From the NCBI GenBank assembly GCA_030425705.1, contig JAUHZU010000001.1:434001-498000 (forward strand): a DNA stretch of 64,000 nt. The letters run 5' to 3'. This document shows, piece by piece, positions 34,113 to 43,100 of the stretch. A program made the translations under genes and the position numbers. The notes below the pieces were generated by a model. It made no database searches. It was not told where the DNA came from and worked only from the letters and a program-made list of their open reading frames with translations. The first letter of the stretch is position 1. Each line of letters starts with the position of its first letter. Source of the stretch: Phycisphaerae bacterium (GTDB lineage Bacteria > Planctomycetota > Phycisphaerae > Phycisphaerales > Phycisphaeraceae).

Positions 34113-34661
34113 TCAGTCGATAGGTGAATCCGTTAGTTTTACATCTTCAATGCGCGAAACCAGTATCGAATCGAAGTCTTTGGCACGGTGTTGCAACTCG
34201 CGGTAGGGCTTGATTCCCCATGGGCGTTTGAGCCGACGGACGAATGAGCAGATATGCCCAATCGCACGCAAGGGTAGCGGGGTGTTCGACCAGGCCTCTT
34301 TTGAATCACGCAGGCACTCTAAAGCATGCACGTAGTGCGTTTCGAGCCGGTGCTCGATGACGGTATCGACATAGAAGTTGATGTAGCCACCATCACGCCG
34401 GTACTCGGAGGCCCGCCGATACCAGTCGGCGGCAAGCGCGTGCTCGTTCGCTTCCCGGTGGGCGTCGCCGGCGATGGAACAGATGAGGTGTAAGAGGTTG
34501 TCGCTCTTCTCGGCAGGCACCCCTTCGATCGGGTCCAGGTCCAGGTAAGGCGACAGGATTTCGAGGGCGCGGGGCGGATCGGGTTTGCGAGCGTCCAGGA
34601 CATTCGCGGCACGAAACACGGTCCGTATGGCCTTGCCGGACGCGGTTTCATTCGGTGGCAT
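34113..34661 (-). CDS. Hypothetical helical protein, TPR-like
   Basis: A 182-residue protein with helix pairs suggestive of tetratricopeptide-like packing: NVLDARKPDPPRALEILSPYL, AHREANEHALAADWYRRASE, ALECLRDSKEAW. No signal peptide. Function unknown. The ATG at 34661 has GGGGA about 8 bases upstream. An in-frame GTG one codon earlier is possible. Confidence 0.6.
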   Translation of the reverse strand: MPPNETASGKAIRTVFRAANVLDARKPDPPRALEILSPYLDLDPIEGVPAEKSDNLLHLICSIAGDAHREANEHALAADWYRRASEYRRDGGYINFYVDTVIEHRLETHYVHALECLRDSKEAWSNTPLPLRAIGHICSFVRRLKRPWGIKPYRELQHRAKDFDSILVSRIEDVKLTDSPID

Positions 34662-34765
34662 CACATTCCCCGTCAGTGAACTGCTTGAAGCAGTACAGGA
34701 TACGTCGGATCAAGATCGGCCGACATACAACGGCTTGAGAAAGGGGGTTGTCGTTACCTCGGCGT

Positions 34766-34827
34766 TCACGATGGCGCGTATCGGTCGAGGGTGTGGGGGG
34801 CGGTGTGAAGGGGCGACGGTTCGCTCC
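34766..34827 (-). pseudogene. Fragment resembling the sulfatase 3' end
   Basis: On the minus strand GGAGCGAACCGTCGC and CTCGACCGATACGCGCC occur in the same order as in the last 30 codons of the sulfatase at 43974, with the sequence between shortened. The end reads HTLDRYAPS-stop against QTLDRYAPQP-stop. No sulfatase domain is adjacent. Confidence 0.5.
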
Positions 34828-34867
34828 GTGGGGGTCGTCTCGATCCACGCCGGCTGCCAATGGTTGC

Positions 34868-35398
34868 TTAGAAGTTGCCGAGTGATTCGTCGTACATGGC
34901 TTTAAGTTCTTTGACCCGCTCGCGTTCTTCGGCGGTGAGTTGGCTGGACTGTCGGGTCATGCCTGCACCCCAGCCGGTGTACCATGCGGCGTTGTAGAGG
35001 GTACGCCCGCTGCCAAGATAAGACCGGGTGCCACGCAGCGAGCCGGGGTTGACCCATTGGGTGCGTCTGGCGGCGAGGTAGGCCTCGAAGTAACGCTGAG
35101 AGAGTTGGGGGTGTTGCAGGAAGGGATCGCGGCGGTAGGGGGGAGCGGTGATCTGATCCCATTCGTCGTCGGTGATTGGTGTATCGCGTATGGCTCGCTC
35201 GGCGAGTCACGCTTCGATATCTTCATCGGTCAAGCCGCTGCTATCTATAGCGGGGTAGGTGCGAGGCGCTAATGAAGCGTTATTGGGTGGAGGTGGGTTG
35301 TCGGAGGTTGCGGCTGAGTCAATGGGTTCCGTCTGTTGGCAGGCGGTCAATGCAAACAGCAGGCACGACACGGCGAGCGCTTGATTGATGCGACGCAT
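34868..35398 (-). pseudogene. Lipoprotein gene interrupted by one in-frame TGA
   Basis: From the ATG at 35398 (GAGGA upstream) the frame codes a lipoprotein signal, ALAVSCLLFALTAC, and continues to GLTDEDIEA, then TGA at 35207-35209. The same frame then stays open for 112 codons (LAERAIRDTPITDDEWDQI..., APPYRRDPFLQH..., ending SLGNF) to TAA at 34868. The join EA-stop-LAERA fits a TGG-to-TGA change. The full product would be 176 residues. Function unknown. It could be a nonsense mutation, a sequencing error or programmed readthrough. I see no evidence for selenocysteine. Confidence 0.75.
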
Positions 35399-35531
35399 GG
35401 CGGAGTCCTCATCTTGGCCTGTATTCGAGAATAGTTGTTGAAGCTTTAGCGTCAAGGGAAATCTCCTGCGAGTCTTCTTTCGGCTTCGCCGAATGACAGG
35501 CGGGACGCCTATCCCACCGGTCGGATGGTGG

Positions 35532-36278
35532 CTATTGGCCGGCGACGTGGAGTTCTTGGGGGAGTTGTTGGGTGGGGTAGGGGCCGAACTGTTGTTGGTA
35601 GCCGGTGCGCCAGGGTTGGCCGGGCAGTGGGTTGGCGGGGCGTTCGACGAGGAGGTAGAGGGTTTTGGCGTCGGGGGGGAGGAGCCAGTGGGTGGGGGTG
35701 TTGAGGGGTTGGGTGGGGAACTGGGCGGAGCCGAGGGAGACGGCCCCGCCGCGCGGGCCGGTGGGGGGCGGGCCGGGCCAGAAGGCGACGCGGATGTCGC
35801 CGGCGGGTGAGCCGTGGGCGGGTCGGAAGGTGATCGTGTGGGGGACGAGCCGGTCGCGGAGGTCGAGGGTGCCCAGGGCGATGCGGCCCTGGGCGTCGGG
35901 GGCGGGGAGGGCGTCGGCGTCGGCGTGGTAGACCTCGATGCCGGCGGCGGAGACGGAGACGGCGGTGGGTTGGTCGCCGGGTGTGCTGGGGTTTCCGGGG
36001 GCGAGGGGGTGGGCGAAGTGGCCGGCGGCGTCGAAGCGGACCCAGCGGTCGTGGGTTTGGCCGTCGGCGGTGGTGTATGTGATCCAGAGCTCGACGCCGC
36101 GTCGGCCTTCGCCGGGGGGGAGGAGGACCCGGCCGGTGAGGGCGGGCTCGGCGTCGGGGGGCGCGTCGTGTTGGGTGGGCGTGTCGTGGCCGGGCGGGGT
36201 GTTTTCTGGGGGGGCGTTGCGGGTGCAGGCGGTGGTGGCCAGGAGGAGCAGCGCGAGGGGGAGGGCGAGGAGTCGCAT
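35532..36278 (-). CDS. Lipoprotein, beta-rich hypothetical
   Basis: A 248-residue lipoprotein: MRLLALPLALLLLATTAC is the signal and lipobox. A Pro/Thr/Asp-rich spacer leads to LTGRVLLPPGEGRRGVELWITYTTADG, a carboxypeptidase-regulatory-like beta-sandwich pattern, then further strands to HVAGQ. Function unknown. The ATG at 36278 is chosen because it begins the signal peptide; the longer frame adds 21 polar residues. Confidence 0.75.
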   Translation of the reverse strand: MRLLALPLALLLLATTACTRNAPPENTPPGHDTPTQHDAPPDAEPALTGRVLLPPGEGRRGVELWITYTTADGQTHDRWVRFDAAGHFAHPLAPGNPSTPGDQPTAVSVSAAGIEVYHADADALPAPDAQGRIALGTLDLRDRLVPHTITFRPAHGSPAGDIRVAFWPGPPPTGPRGGAVSLGSAQFPTQPLNTPTHWLLPPDAKTLYLLVERPANPLPGQPWRTGYQQQFGPYPTQQLPQELHVAGQ

Positions 36279-36390
36279 GCGTGGTTTGCTTGGTCGTGCG
36301 TCGATGGGGCGTTGGGCGGAAGGGAATGATGCGAGAGGCACCGTTGGAACCGGTACGGCCGCGCGTGGCGTCGGGTTCGTTGCGGTCGTG

Positions 36391-36446
36391 CTATGGACGG
36401 GTTGCGTAGCGGTCGAGGGTGGGTTGGCCGGCGCGGGTGGTTGGGT
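36391..36446 (-). pseudogene. Second fragment of the sulfatase-type 3' end
   Basis: Directly after the stop of the 36447 gene, the minus strand reads NPTTRAGQPTLDRYATRP-stop, against VPTHPGQQTLDRYAPQP-stop at the sulfatase end. At nucleotide level CCGGCCAAC and CTCGACCG.TACGC are shared. Confidence 0.45.
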
Positions 36447-39400
36447 TCAGCGGCGGTGGCGTCGTGGCCGGCGGGTGAGTGGAAGCGTGAGCAAGGTGAG
36501 GAGGGAGGCGGTGGCGGGTTCGGGGATGTTGGTGGGTGGGGTGCCGTTGGACCAGTGGGCTTGGACGAGGGTGAGGTCGTCGGTGTTGATCTGGCCATCG
36601 CCGCTTCCGTCGCCGTGGGTGAGGTCCCCGGGGGTGACGGTGTCGCCCCAGTTGGCGAGGAGGATGTCGAGGTCTTCGATGCCGACGTAGCCGTCGGCGT
36701 TGTAGTTGCCGGTGAGCGTGGCGACCAGCTCGGCGCCGGTGGCGTCGTAGTGCAGGGCCAGCGTGTGCCCGTTGCCGAGGACGTGGCCGGTGATGCTGTC
36801 GAAGGTGCCTATGGTGGTCGCGGCATCGATGATGCGGAAGGTGTCGCCGAGCGTGGGCGCGAAGCTGTCGAGCAGCGCGAGGTCGAGCACGCCGCCGAGG
36901 GTCGCTTGGCCTTGGTGGATGAGGCGGTCGAACTCGCCGTCGGCGGTGCCGGCGAGTTCGATCTCGAGTGTGCCTTGGTAGGCGACGCTGCCCCGGTAGA
37001 CGGTGGCGGGGCTGAGGCCGGGGGCGTCGGTGCCGGTGATGACGACGTGGTCGAGCGTGCCGACGCCCTTGACGTAGCCGGTGAGGGTGATGGGGTTGGC
37101 GGCGCTGTCGCCGACGACTGCGCCGTTGTTGATGAAGGGCGTGAAGGGGTCGTCGGGGGTGTTGACGGTTCCGCGGCCGACGATGGACCCGCCGTCGTGG
37201 AGGACCAAGCCGTTGTCTGCGGTCAGGGTCGAGCCGTTGCCTTGCAGGTCGACCAGGGCGGCGGCGTCGAGGACCGCGAGGTTGGCGTCGAGGAGGGTCA
37301 GCGTGTTGGTGTCGGCGACGTTGAAGACGCCGTTGCCGTAGAAGCCGTTGAAGGCCGAGTTGTCGCCGATGTCGAGCGGGCCTGCGGTGCTGACGGTTGC
37401 GCCGGGGAGGACGACGGCCGGGCCGAGGAGTGTTCCGCGTCCCTGCGTGACGCTGCCGGTGGGGAGGGCGAGTCCGCCGGGCGCGGCGAGTGTCCCGCCG
37501 TCGATCGACACGCTGCTGCCTGCGGTGAAGAACCCCTGGCGGAGCAGTGTGACGGTGTGCGTCCCGACGTTCAGCGGCCCGTTGAGTTGGAGCGCAAGCG
37601 GGTCGGCGCTGTCGCCGAGCGTGAGGTCGCCGTTGGCGGTGATGGAGCCGTTGGAGAGGACGCGTCCGTCGAGCGTGCCGTTGCCGGTGAGGCCGTTGCT
37701 GCCGAGGTGGATCGTGTCGGCCATGACGGTGCCACCGGCCAGCACGAGCCCGCCGGGCCCGGCGAGGGTCAGCGTGTCGGCGGAGACGACCCCGCCGGTA
37801 CCGACGGTGAGCACACCCAGCGCGTTCGTGCCCGATCCCCCGCCGCCGAGCACGACCGGCTGCGACGTGGCCCAGACCGAGTTGGCATCCTGCACCGTGA
37901 GCGTGCTCGCCGCGTCCGCCAGGACGTCGGCCGAGAGCGTCGCCCCTTGTGTGACCGTCGCCGCGGACTGCTCGATGTTCAGCGTCGAGCCGCTGAAGAA
38001 CAGGGCCGTCCCGTTAACGACATCGAAGGATGCGCCCTGGGTCTGCACCGCGCCGCCGTTCTGCACCAGCAGCAAGCCGCGGATGTCGAACGCCGGCAGC
38101 GCCAGCGAGCCGCCGTCCACCGTCACCGTGTAGCCGTCCCACACGCGGAACACGCCGGTGCCCGACACGCCTGCGCCCGAGTTGACCTGCAGCGTTCCGG
38201 TCCCGCCCGTCAGTGTTGCGTTCCCGCCGAGGTAGAAGTTCTCGCCCTGCCAGGTGCTTCCCGCGCCGGTGAGGGTCGCGGCCGCGCTGGTCCCAGCCGA
38301 CGGCGCGAGCAGCGCGTCGGCCTGCGTCAGCGATCCGCCGCCGCTGACCATGAGGTTGGCGGTGCCGGTGCCGCCGACGTTCAGTGCTCCGCTGAACACC
38401 GCGGTGGTGCCTGCGCCGTCGATGGTGAGCGTCCCCCCGCCCGCGCCGACGCCCAGGTCGCCGACCTGTGCGTGGGTGCCGGTGAGCGTCCCGCTGGCCG
38501 TGGCCGTCAGCGTCCCGGCCGACTGCGTCCCGACGCGCAGCAGGCCGAGCACGTCCAGCGTCCGGGGCCCGCTCAGCAGCAAGGCCGAGCCGAAGACCCC
38601 GCCGGCCTCGACGCGCATGCCGTTGGTCGCGCGGAAGGTCCCGCCCGTCCAGTTCAGCGCCGACTGCGCCTGGAACTGCGCCGCATCGACCGCGAGCACC
38701 GCGTTGTTAGTCAGGCTGATGACCGCCGCGCCGGACGATGTCACCTGCCCGCCGACCGTGAGCGTCCCGCCGAAGAGCTCGACGTCGCCGCCGTTGTAGA
38801 GCACCAGGTCGCCGCCGATGTCTACCAGCGCGTCGTCCGCGAAGGTGTTGATCCGGATCAGCCCCGTCCCGCCCGCCGTGGTCGTCGACCCGCCCAGGTA
38901 CACCGAGCCCGTGTTCGTCCACAGCGTCTGGTCCTGCAGGACGACCTGCCCGCTCGCCCCCGCCTGCAAGCCCATCGTCACGTCGCCCACGTTCGACCAG
39001 GCCGTCGTGTGGCTTAACGACTCGTGCAGTTCGATCTCCCCCGACGCGCCGGTCAGCCCGCCCAGCGAACCGCCTACTGAGGACAACACCCCGTCGGCGA
39101 TGACCACCTCCCCAGCCCCGGCGACGCCGACCTGCAACAGCGACGTCGTCTGGAAGAACGCGCGGAGCTGCGGATCAAACTCGGAGCCGATGTACAGCCG
39201 GCCCGTGCCGCCCGCGACGATCCCGATCTGCACGAAACCGATCGCCTCCACCGTCCCGTCCGTGGCGTCGTCCCCATGGACCCGCAGCGTCGCCGTCTGC
39301 CCCGCCACCGTCCCTACCCGGACCGCGAAGCCCAGCCCGCCGCTGGGCTCGAGCCGATACGTCACACCCTGCGGGTCGCCCAGCGACGTGAACTTCACCA

Positions 39401-39710
39401 GGTCCAGCGTCACATCCCCCCGCTCGACCGTGAGCATGTCGTTAACCCACAGCGTCGGCTCGTTGGTCACCCCCGTTTGATTGAAATCGACATCGATGTC
39501 GCTAGCCGTGTTGAACGTCGCGCTGTCCGCCGCGCTGTTGGGCGGCCCGCCGCCGGGCGACCACTGCGACGCGTCCCCGAAGTAGCCGTCCGAACCGCCG
39601 ATCCAGTCAAAGTCCACCGCGCCCGCGGGCCCGGCACCCACCGCCGCAGCGACCGCCGCCAACAGCCGCGACACCGACACCACGCCTATCCGCCCAACGC
39701 CTCTTGCCAT
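36447..39710 (-). CDS. Large PEP-CTERM protein with beta-repeats and dockerin-like motifs
   Basis: A 1087-residue exported protein. A signal peptide (VSVSRLLAAVAAAVGAGPAGA) is followed by DWIGGSDGYFGDASQWSPGG, typical of autotransporter-associated beta-strand-repeat proteins. About 850 residues of Gly/Thr/Asn-rich strands follow (repeating 'LTVGTGGVVSADTLTL'-like units), a probable beta-helix. Near the C-terminus are two calcium-type loops, NYNADGYVGIEDLDILLANW and GDGQINTDDLTLVQAHW (dockerin/EF-hand style). The PEP-CTERM tail IPEPATASLLTLLTLPLTRRPRR ends the protein. Likely a surface or extracellular-matrix structural protein. Confidence 0.85.
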   Translation of the reverse strand: MARGVGRIGVVSVSRLLAAVAAAVGAGPAGAVDFDWIGGSDGYFGDASQWSPGGGPPNSAADSATFNTASDIDVDFNQTGVTNEPTLWVNDMLTVERGDVTLDLVKFTSLGDPQGVTYRLEPSGGLGFAVRVGTVAGQTATLRVHGDDATDGTVEAIGFVQIGIVAGGTGRLYIGSEFDPQLRAFFQTTSLLQVGVAGAGEVVIADGVLSSVGGSLGGLTGASGEIELHESLSHTTAWSNVGDVTMGLQAGASGQVVLQDQTLWTNTGSVYLGGSTTTAGGTGLIRINTFADDALVDIGGDLVLYNGGDVELFGGTLTVGGQVTSSGAAVISLTNNAVLAVDAAQFQAQSALNWTGGTFRATNGMRVEAGGVFGSALLLSGPRTLDVLGLLRVGTQSAGTLTATASGTLTGTHAQVGDLGVGAGGGTLTIDGAGTTAVFSGALNVGGTGTANLMVSGGGSLTQADALLAPSAGTSAAATLTGAGSTWQGENFYLGGNATLTGGTGTLQVNSGAGVSGTGVFRVWDGYTVTVDGGSLALPAFDIRGLLLVQNGGAVQTQGASFDVVNGTALFFSGSTLNIEQSAATVTQGATLSADVLADAASTLTVQDANSVWATSQPVVLGGGGSGTNALGVLTVGTGGVVSADTLTLAGPGGLVLAGGTVMADTIHLGSNGLTGNGTLDGRVLSNGSITANGDLTLGDSADPLALQLNGPLNVGTHTVTLLRQGFFTAGSSVSIDGGTLAAPGGLALPTGSVTQGRGTLLGPAVVLPGATVSTAGPLDIGDNSAFNGFYGNGVFNVADTNTLTLLDANLAVLDAAALVDLQGNGSTLTADNGLVLHDGGSIVGRGTVNTPDDPFTPFINNGAVVGDSAANPITLTGYVKGVGTLDHVVITGTDAPGLSPATVYRGSVAYQGTLEIELAGTADGEFDRLIHQGQATLGGVLDLALLDSFAPTLGDTFRIIDAATTIGTFDSITGHVLGNGHTLALHYDATGAELVATLTGNYNADGYVGIEDLDILLANWGDTVTPGDLTHGDGSGDGQINTDDLTLVQAHWSNGTPPTNIPEPATASLLTLLTLPLTRRPRRHRR

Positions 39711-40117
39711 GCTCCACCTCGATCCTGCCAGTACCTGACCAGACGCAACCCGTCCCGCGAAACCCCGGTTCGTATGGCTCGATCTCCCATGTTGCCCCGA
39801 GACATGCCCGACCGTCCGATTCTAATCCGAGGCCCTCGGCCGACCAAGCCCTATTCCCAAACCCGCCCTTCGGCGCGGCACCCCGCACCTGTCTTTTCGC
39901 GCCAGCGGACAATACGCACACTGGTCTTTCGCCCACCCCAACCGGGGGACATCCCATTCCGCCGCGCAAACGCCTGGATCTTCGTCCTGCTTACGCTCGT
40001 GCTCGCCGGCTGCAACACCCAGCCGACACGCCAGAGCGGCACCGCCTACACCGCGCCGCCTATGACTCCCGCTTGAATTGCGTTACGCCACGGGGTGTGC
40101 TTGGAGCACCGGGTAAT
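39711..40117. other. 407-base gap, possible small lipoprotein
   Basis: Upstream region of the 36447-39710 gene. A plus-strand frame covers most of it (see 39804-40076). No terminator or repeat recognised. Confidence 0.5.
39804..40076 (+). CDS. Possible small lipoprotein
   Basis: A 90-codon frame whose end reads NAWIFVLLTLVLAGCNTQPTRQSG, a good lipoprotein signal and lipobox. The signal starts some 50 residues into the frame, however, and no start codon lies close before it, so translation is uncertain. Kept because the lipobox is convincing by eye. Confidence 0.3.
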   Translation: MPDRPILIRGPRPTKPYSQTRPSARHPAPVFSRQRTIRTLVFRPPQPGDIPFRRANAWIFVLLTLVLAGCNTQPTRQSGTAYTAPPMTPA

Positions 40118-43100
40118 TTAGCGGCGGTCCGCCGGGAGGAAGCGTTCGTGGCAGGGGCGGGTGTGCCAGAGGTGGACGGTGCCGTCGATCTGGGCGGTGA
40201 GGATGGATCGGCCGTCGGGGCTGATGTGTGCGCCGAGTTGGGGCCCCTCGCCGCGGTGGAGGAGCAGGACGTTGTTCCCGGTGTCGGCGTCCCAGATCCG
40301 GGCGGTGCCGTCGTCGGAGGCGGTGGCGACGCGGCTGCCGTCGGGGCTGAAGGCGATGCTCTTGATGTTGCCCGTGTGGTCGTCGAGGGTGGCGAGGTGT
40401 TGGCCGGTGGTGATGTCCCACAGGCCGACGCGGTAGCCGGCGCCGCAGATAGCGAGCCGTTCGCCTCCGGGTGAGAAGTCGTAGACCGGGAGACTGATCG
40501 GCATGCCGAGGGTGTCGGAGTCGGTGAGTTGGCGCAGGCGTCGGGCGGTGGCGACATGGTAGACCCAGAGTTCGCCGCTGGGGTTGCCGACGACGAGGTG
40601 TTGTCCGTCGGGGCTGAGTACGACAAGCGCGGGGACGTCGGCCGAGTCGGTGCCTTCGGGGGGCGGTTGGGCTTGGAAGAGGGACCGGCCCTGCATGTCC
40701 CAGACCTCGACGCGGCCGTTGTCGGCGACGGCCGCGATGGATTGGCTGTCGTGTGCGAAGTCGGCGTAGGACCAGCGGGCGCCGGGCGGCGCGTCGATCG
40801 AGCGGTCCTCGCCGGTCTCGAGGTCGGTGAGGTGCATGGCAAAGTCCTGGCCGGAGGTATCCGCGGTGAGGATGTATCGGCCGTCGGGGCTGATGCTGCA
40901 GTAGGGGACGAGGATGGGGACGGACCGGCTGTAGGTCTTGCCGCGTGCGAGGTCCCGGAGGTGGAGCTTGAAGATAAGCCCGCCCGCGCCACCAGGCGCG
41001 ACGTCGGGCGCGGCGGTGATGAGGGAGAGGGAATCGCCGGCGTAGTGCAGGTCGACCAGTTGTTCGATGCCGGGGGTCCAGCCGTCGATGGGGTACTGCT
41101 CGAGGGTGCGGCCGGTGGCGGCGTCGCAGACATAGACGGTGCCTTCGCCGAGGTAAGCGAAGGCCTGGCCGTCGGGGCGGTAGGCGGCGGCGTCGGTGCG
41201 CAAGAAGCCGCGGCTGATCATGGGCTGGTCGAGGCGGTCGGACCGGGCGTGGGAGCGTGCGCGCCAAACGCGAGCGGTGCCGTCGGCGGAGCCGGTGACG
41301 CAGTGCAGCCCATCGGGGCTGAACTCGAACGCGGTGACCGCGGAGGTGTGGCCGAGCAGGGCGGTGACGGCGGAGCCGTCGTTGGCGTCGCACAGGCGTG
41401 CGGTGTTGTCCCGGTTGAAGACGGCGGCGAGTGTGCTGTCGGGGCTCAGGACGGCGTGGGTACTGCCGAGTCTGCCGCCGGGGAGTTGGGCCGTGCGCTG
41501 GCCGGTCGTGACGTCGTAGAGGTAGACCTGGCCGGCGGAGACGAGGACGGCGCGTCGGCCGGCGGGGTCGATCTGCGCGAGGTCGATGCGCTCGGTGAGT
41601 TCGCCTTGCAGCGCGCTCATCGTGTCGGCCTCGGGGTCGTGCAAGAAGAAGTTCTGACCGGCCGAGAGCCCCAGCAGGAGGTGTTCGCCGGCGAGCCAGG
41701 GGCGTGCCTCGCCCGAGACGCCGCCGGGCTCGCAGACGACTTCGCCGCGGAGTTCGCCGGTGGCGGTGTTGTAGACCTTGACCCGGCTCAGTGCGCGGCC
41801 GCCAGTGAGCGCTTGGGGGGCGGGGCGAACGGCCGTCGCCGAGGCGGAGGTGGTGGCCCAGCGGTCGGGGACGATGTAGAACGACCGGCCGTCGGCGGTG
41901 AAGGCGGCGGTAAACGCGCAGCGGTCGGTGACGAACCGGTGGGTGGGGTCGTCGGAGGCGAGGTACTCGCCGAGCTTCTCATGGGTCTGCGTGTCCCAGA
42001 GGAAGACGCGCTGGGTCATCGTCGCGACGAGCAGGCGCGTGCTGTCGGGGGAGAAGGCGGCCAGCACGATGCTGCTGTATTGATTGCCATGATTGAACGT
42101 GGCGCGTGCTTCGCCGGACTCGGCGTCGCGGAGGGTAACGACGCCGCTGTAGGTCCCGCTGACCAGGCGCGAGCCGTCGGCGTTGAACGCGAGGGTGGTG
42201 ATGCCGCCGATCGGTCCGTGGTCGGCTTGGGCTGGGGTGGTCCAGATCAGGGCGCCGGTGTGTGCGTCCCAGACCCGGACCACGCCGGCGCGTGAGCCGG
42301 TGGCGAGGCGAGAGCCGTCCGGGCTGTAGGCGACGGCCGAGACCTGCCCGCCGCCGCCATCAAGCACTATGAGCGCCCCGTCGAGCCCGGCGTCGAGGTG
42401 CGCCCATTCCCAGTTGCGTAGCCGGGCCGCGCAGCTCTGCAGGTAGCCGCTTGCCGCGTCGGGGTTGTAGCTGGCCAGCGCGCTCTGCGCGGCGACGAGG
42501 TTGGCGAGGTAGGCGTCGTACTCCGCCGCGCGGCGTGATCCGTCCGCCTCCAGCGCGCGCTGCTGCGCGAGCTGCTGCATCTGCGTCGCGTGGGCGCGCT
42601 GCTCCGCCTCGGCCGACCGCGCCGCCTCGGCCCGCGCCCGGGCGTCGTCCGCCAACACCGCGAAGATCGACGTCGCGACGATCCCCAGCACCAGGACCAC
42701 GAACGTCGCAGCCACCCCCGCGACCAGCGCCTTGTTGCGCTGGGCAAACTTCTTCATCAGGTAGCCCCGGCTCGGCGGCCGCGCGGTGATGGGCTCGTCG
42801 CCGAGGTATCGGCGGACGTCGGCGCTCAGCTCGTTGGCCGAGGGGTATCGGCGTTCGCGGTCTTTTTCCAACGCCTTGCCGACGATCGTCTCGATATCGC
42901 CGCGCAGCTTGGTGTTGATGCCCGACAGCCGGGTGGGCGCGTCCTCGCAGATCACCCGCGCGGCCTCATGGATCACGCGCTGCCTGAGGTCGTAGGGCAG
43001 CTGGCCCGAGAGCAGCTCGTACAGCACCACGCCCAGCGCGTAGACATCGCTGCGGGTGTCGATGTCTTCGTTTGCGCCGGCGACCTGCTCGGGGCTCATG

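Noticed and set aside
35207-35209. Selenocysteine at the in-frame TGA of the lipoprotein
   Set aside because: The position fits a Trp codon change, no obvious SECIS-type hairpin was recognised directly after it, and the protein type is not a known selenoprotein.
36393-39017. An 874-codon plus-strand frame opposite the PEP-CTERM protein
   Set aside because: Mirror of a repetitive GC-rich gene. The minus strand has a signal peptide, dockerin loops and a PEP-CTERM tail.
40529-42295. A 588-codon plus-strand frame
   Set aside because: Shadow of the WD40 part of the kinase gene; composition is only Gly/Ala/Val/Asp/Arg and no motifs are present.
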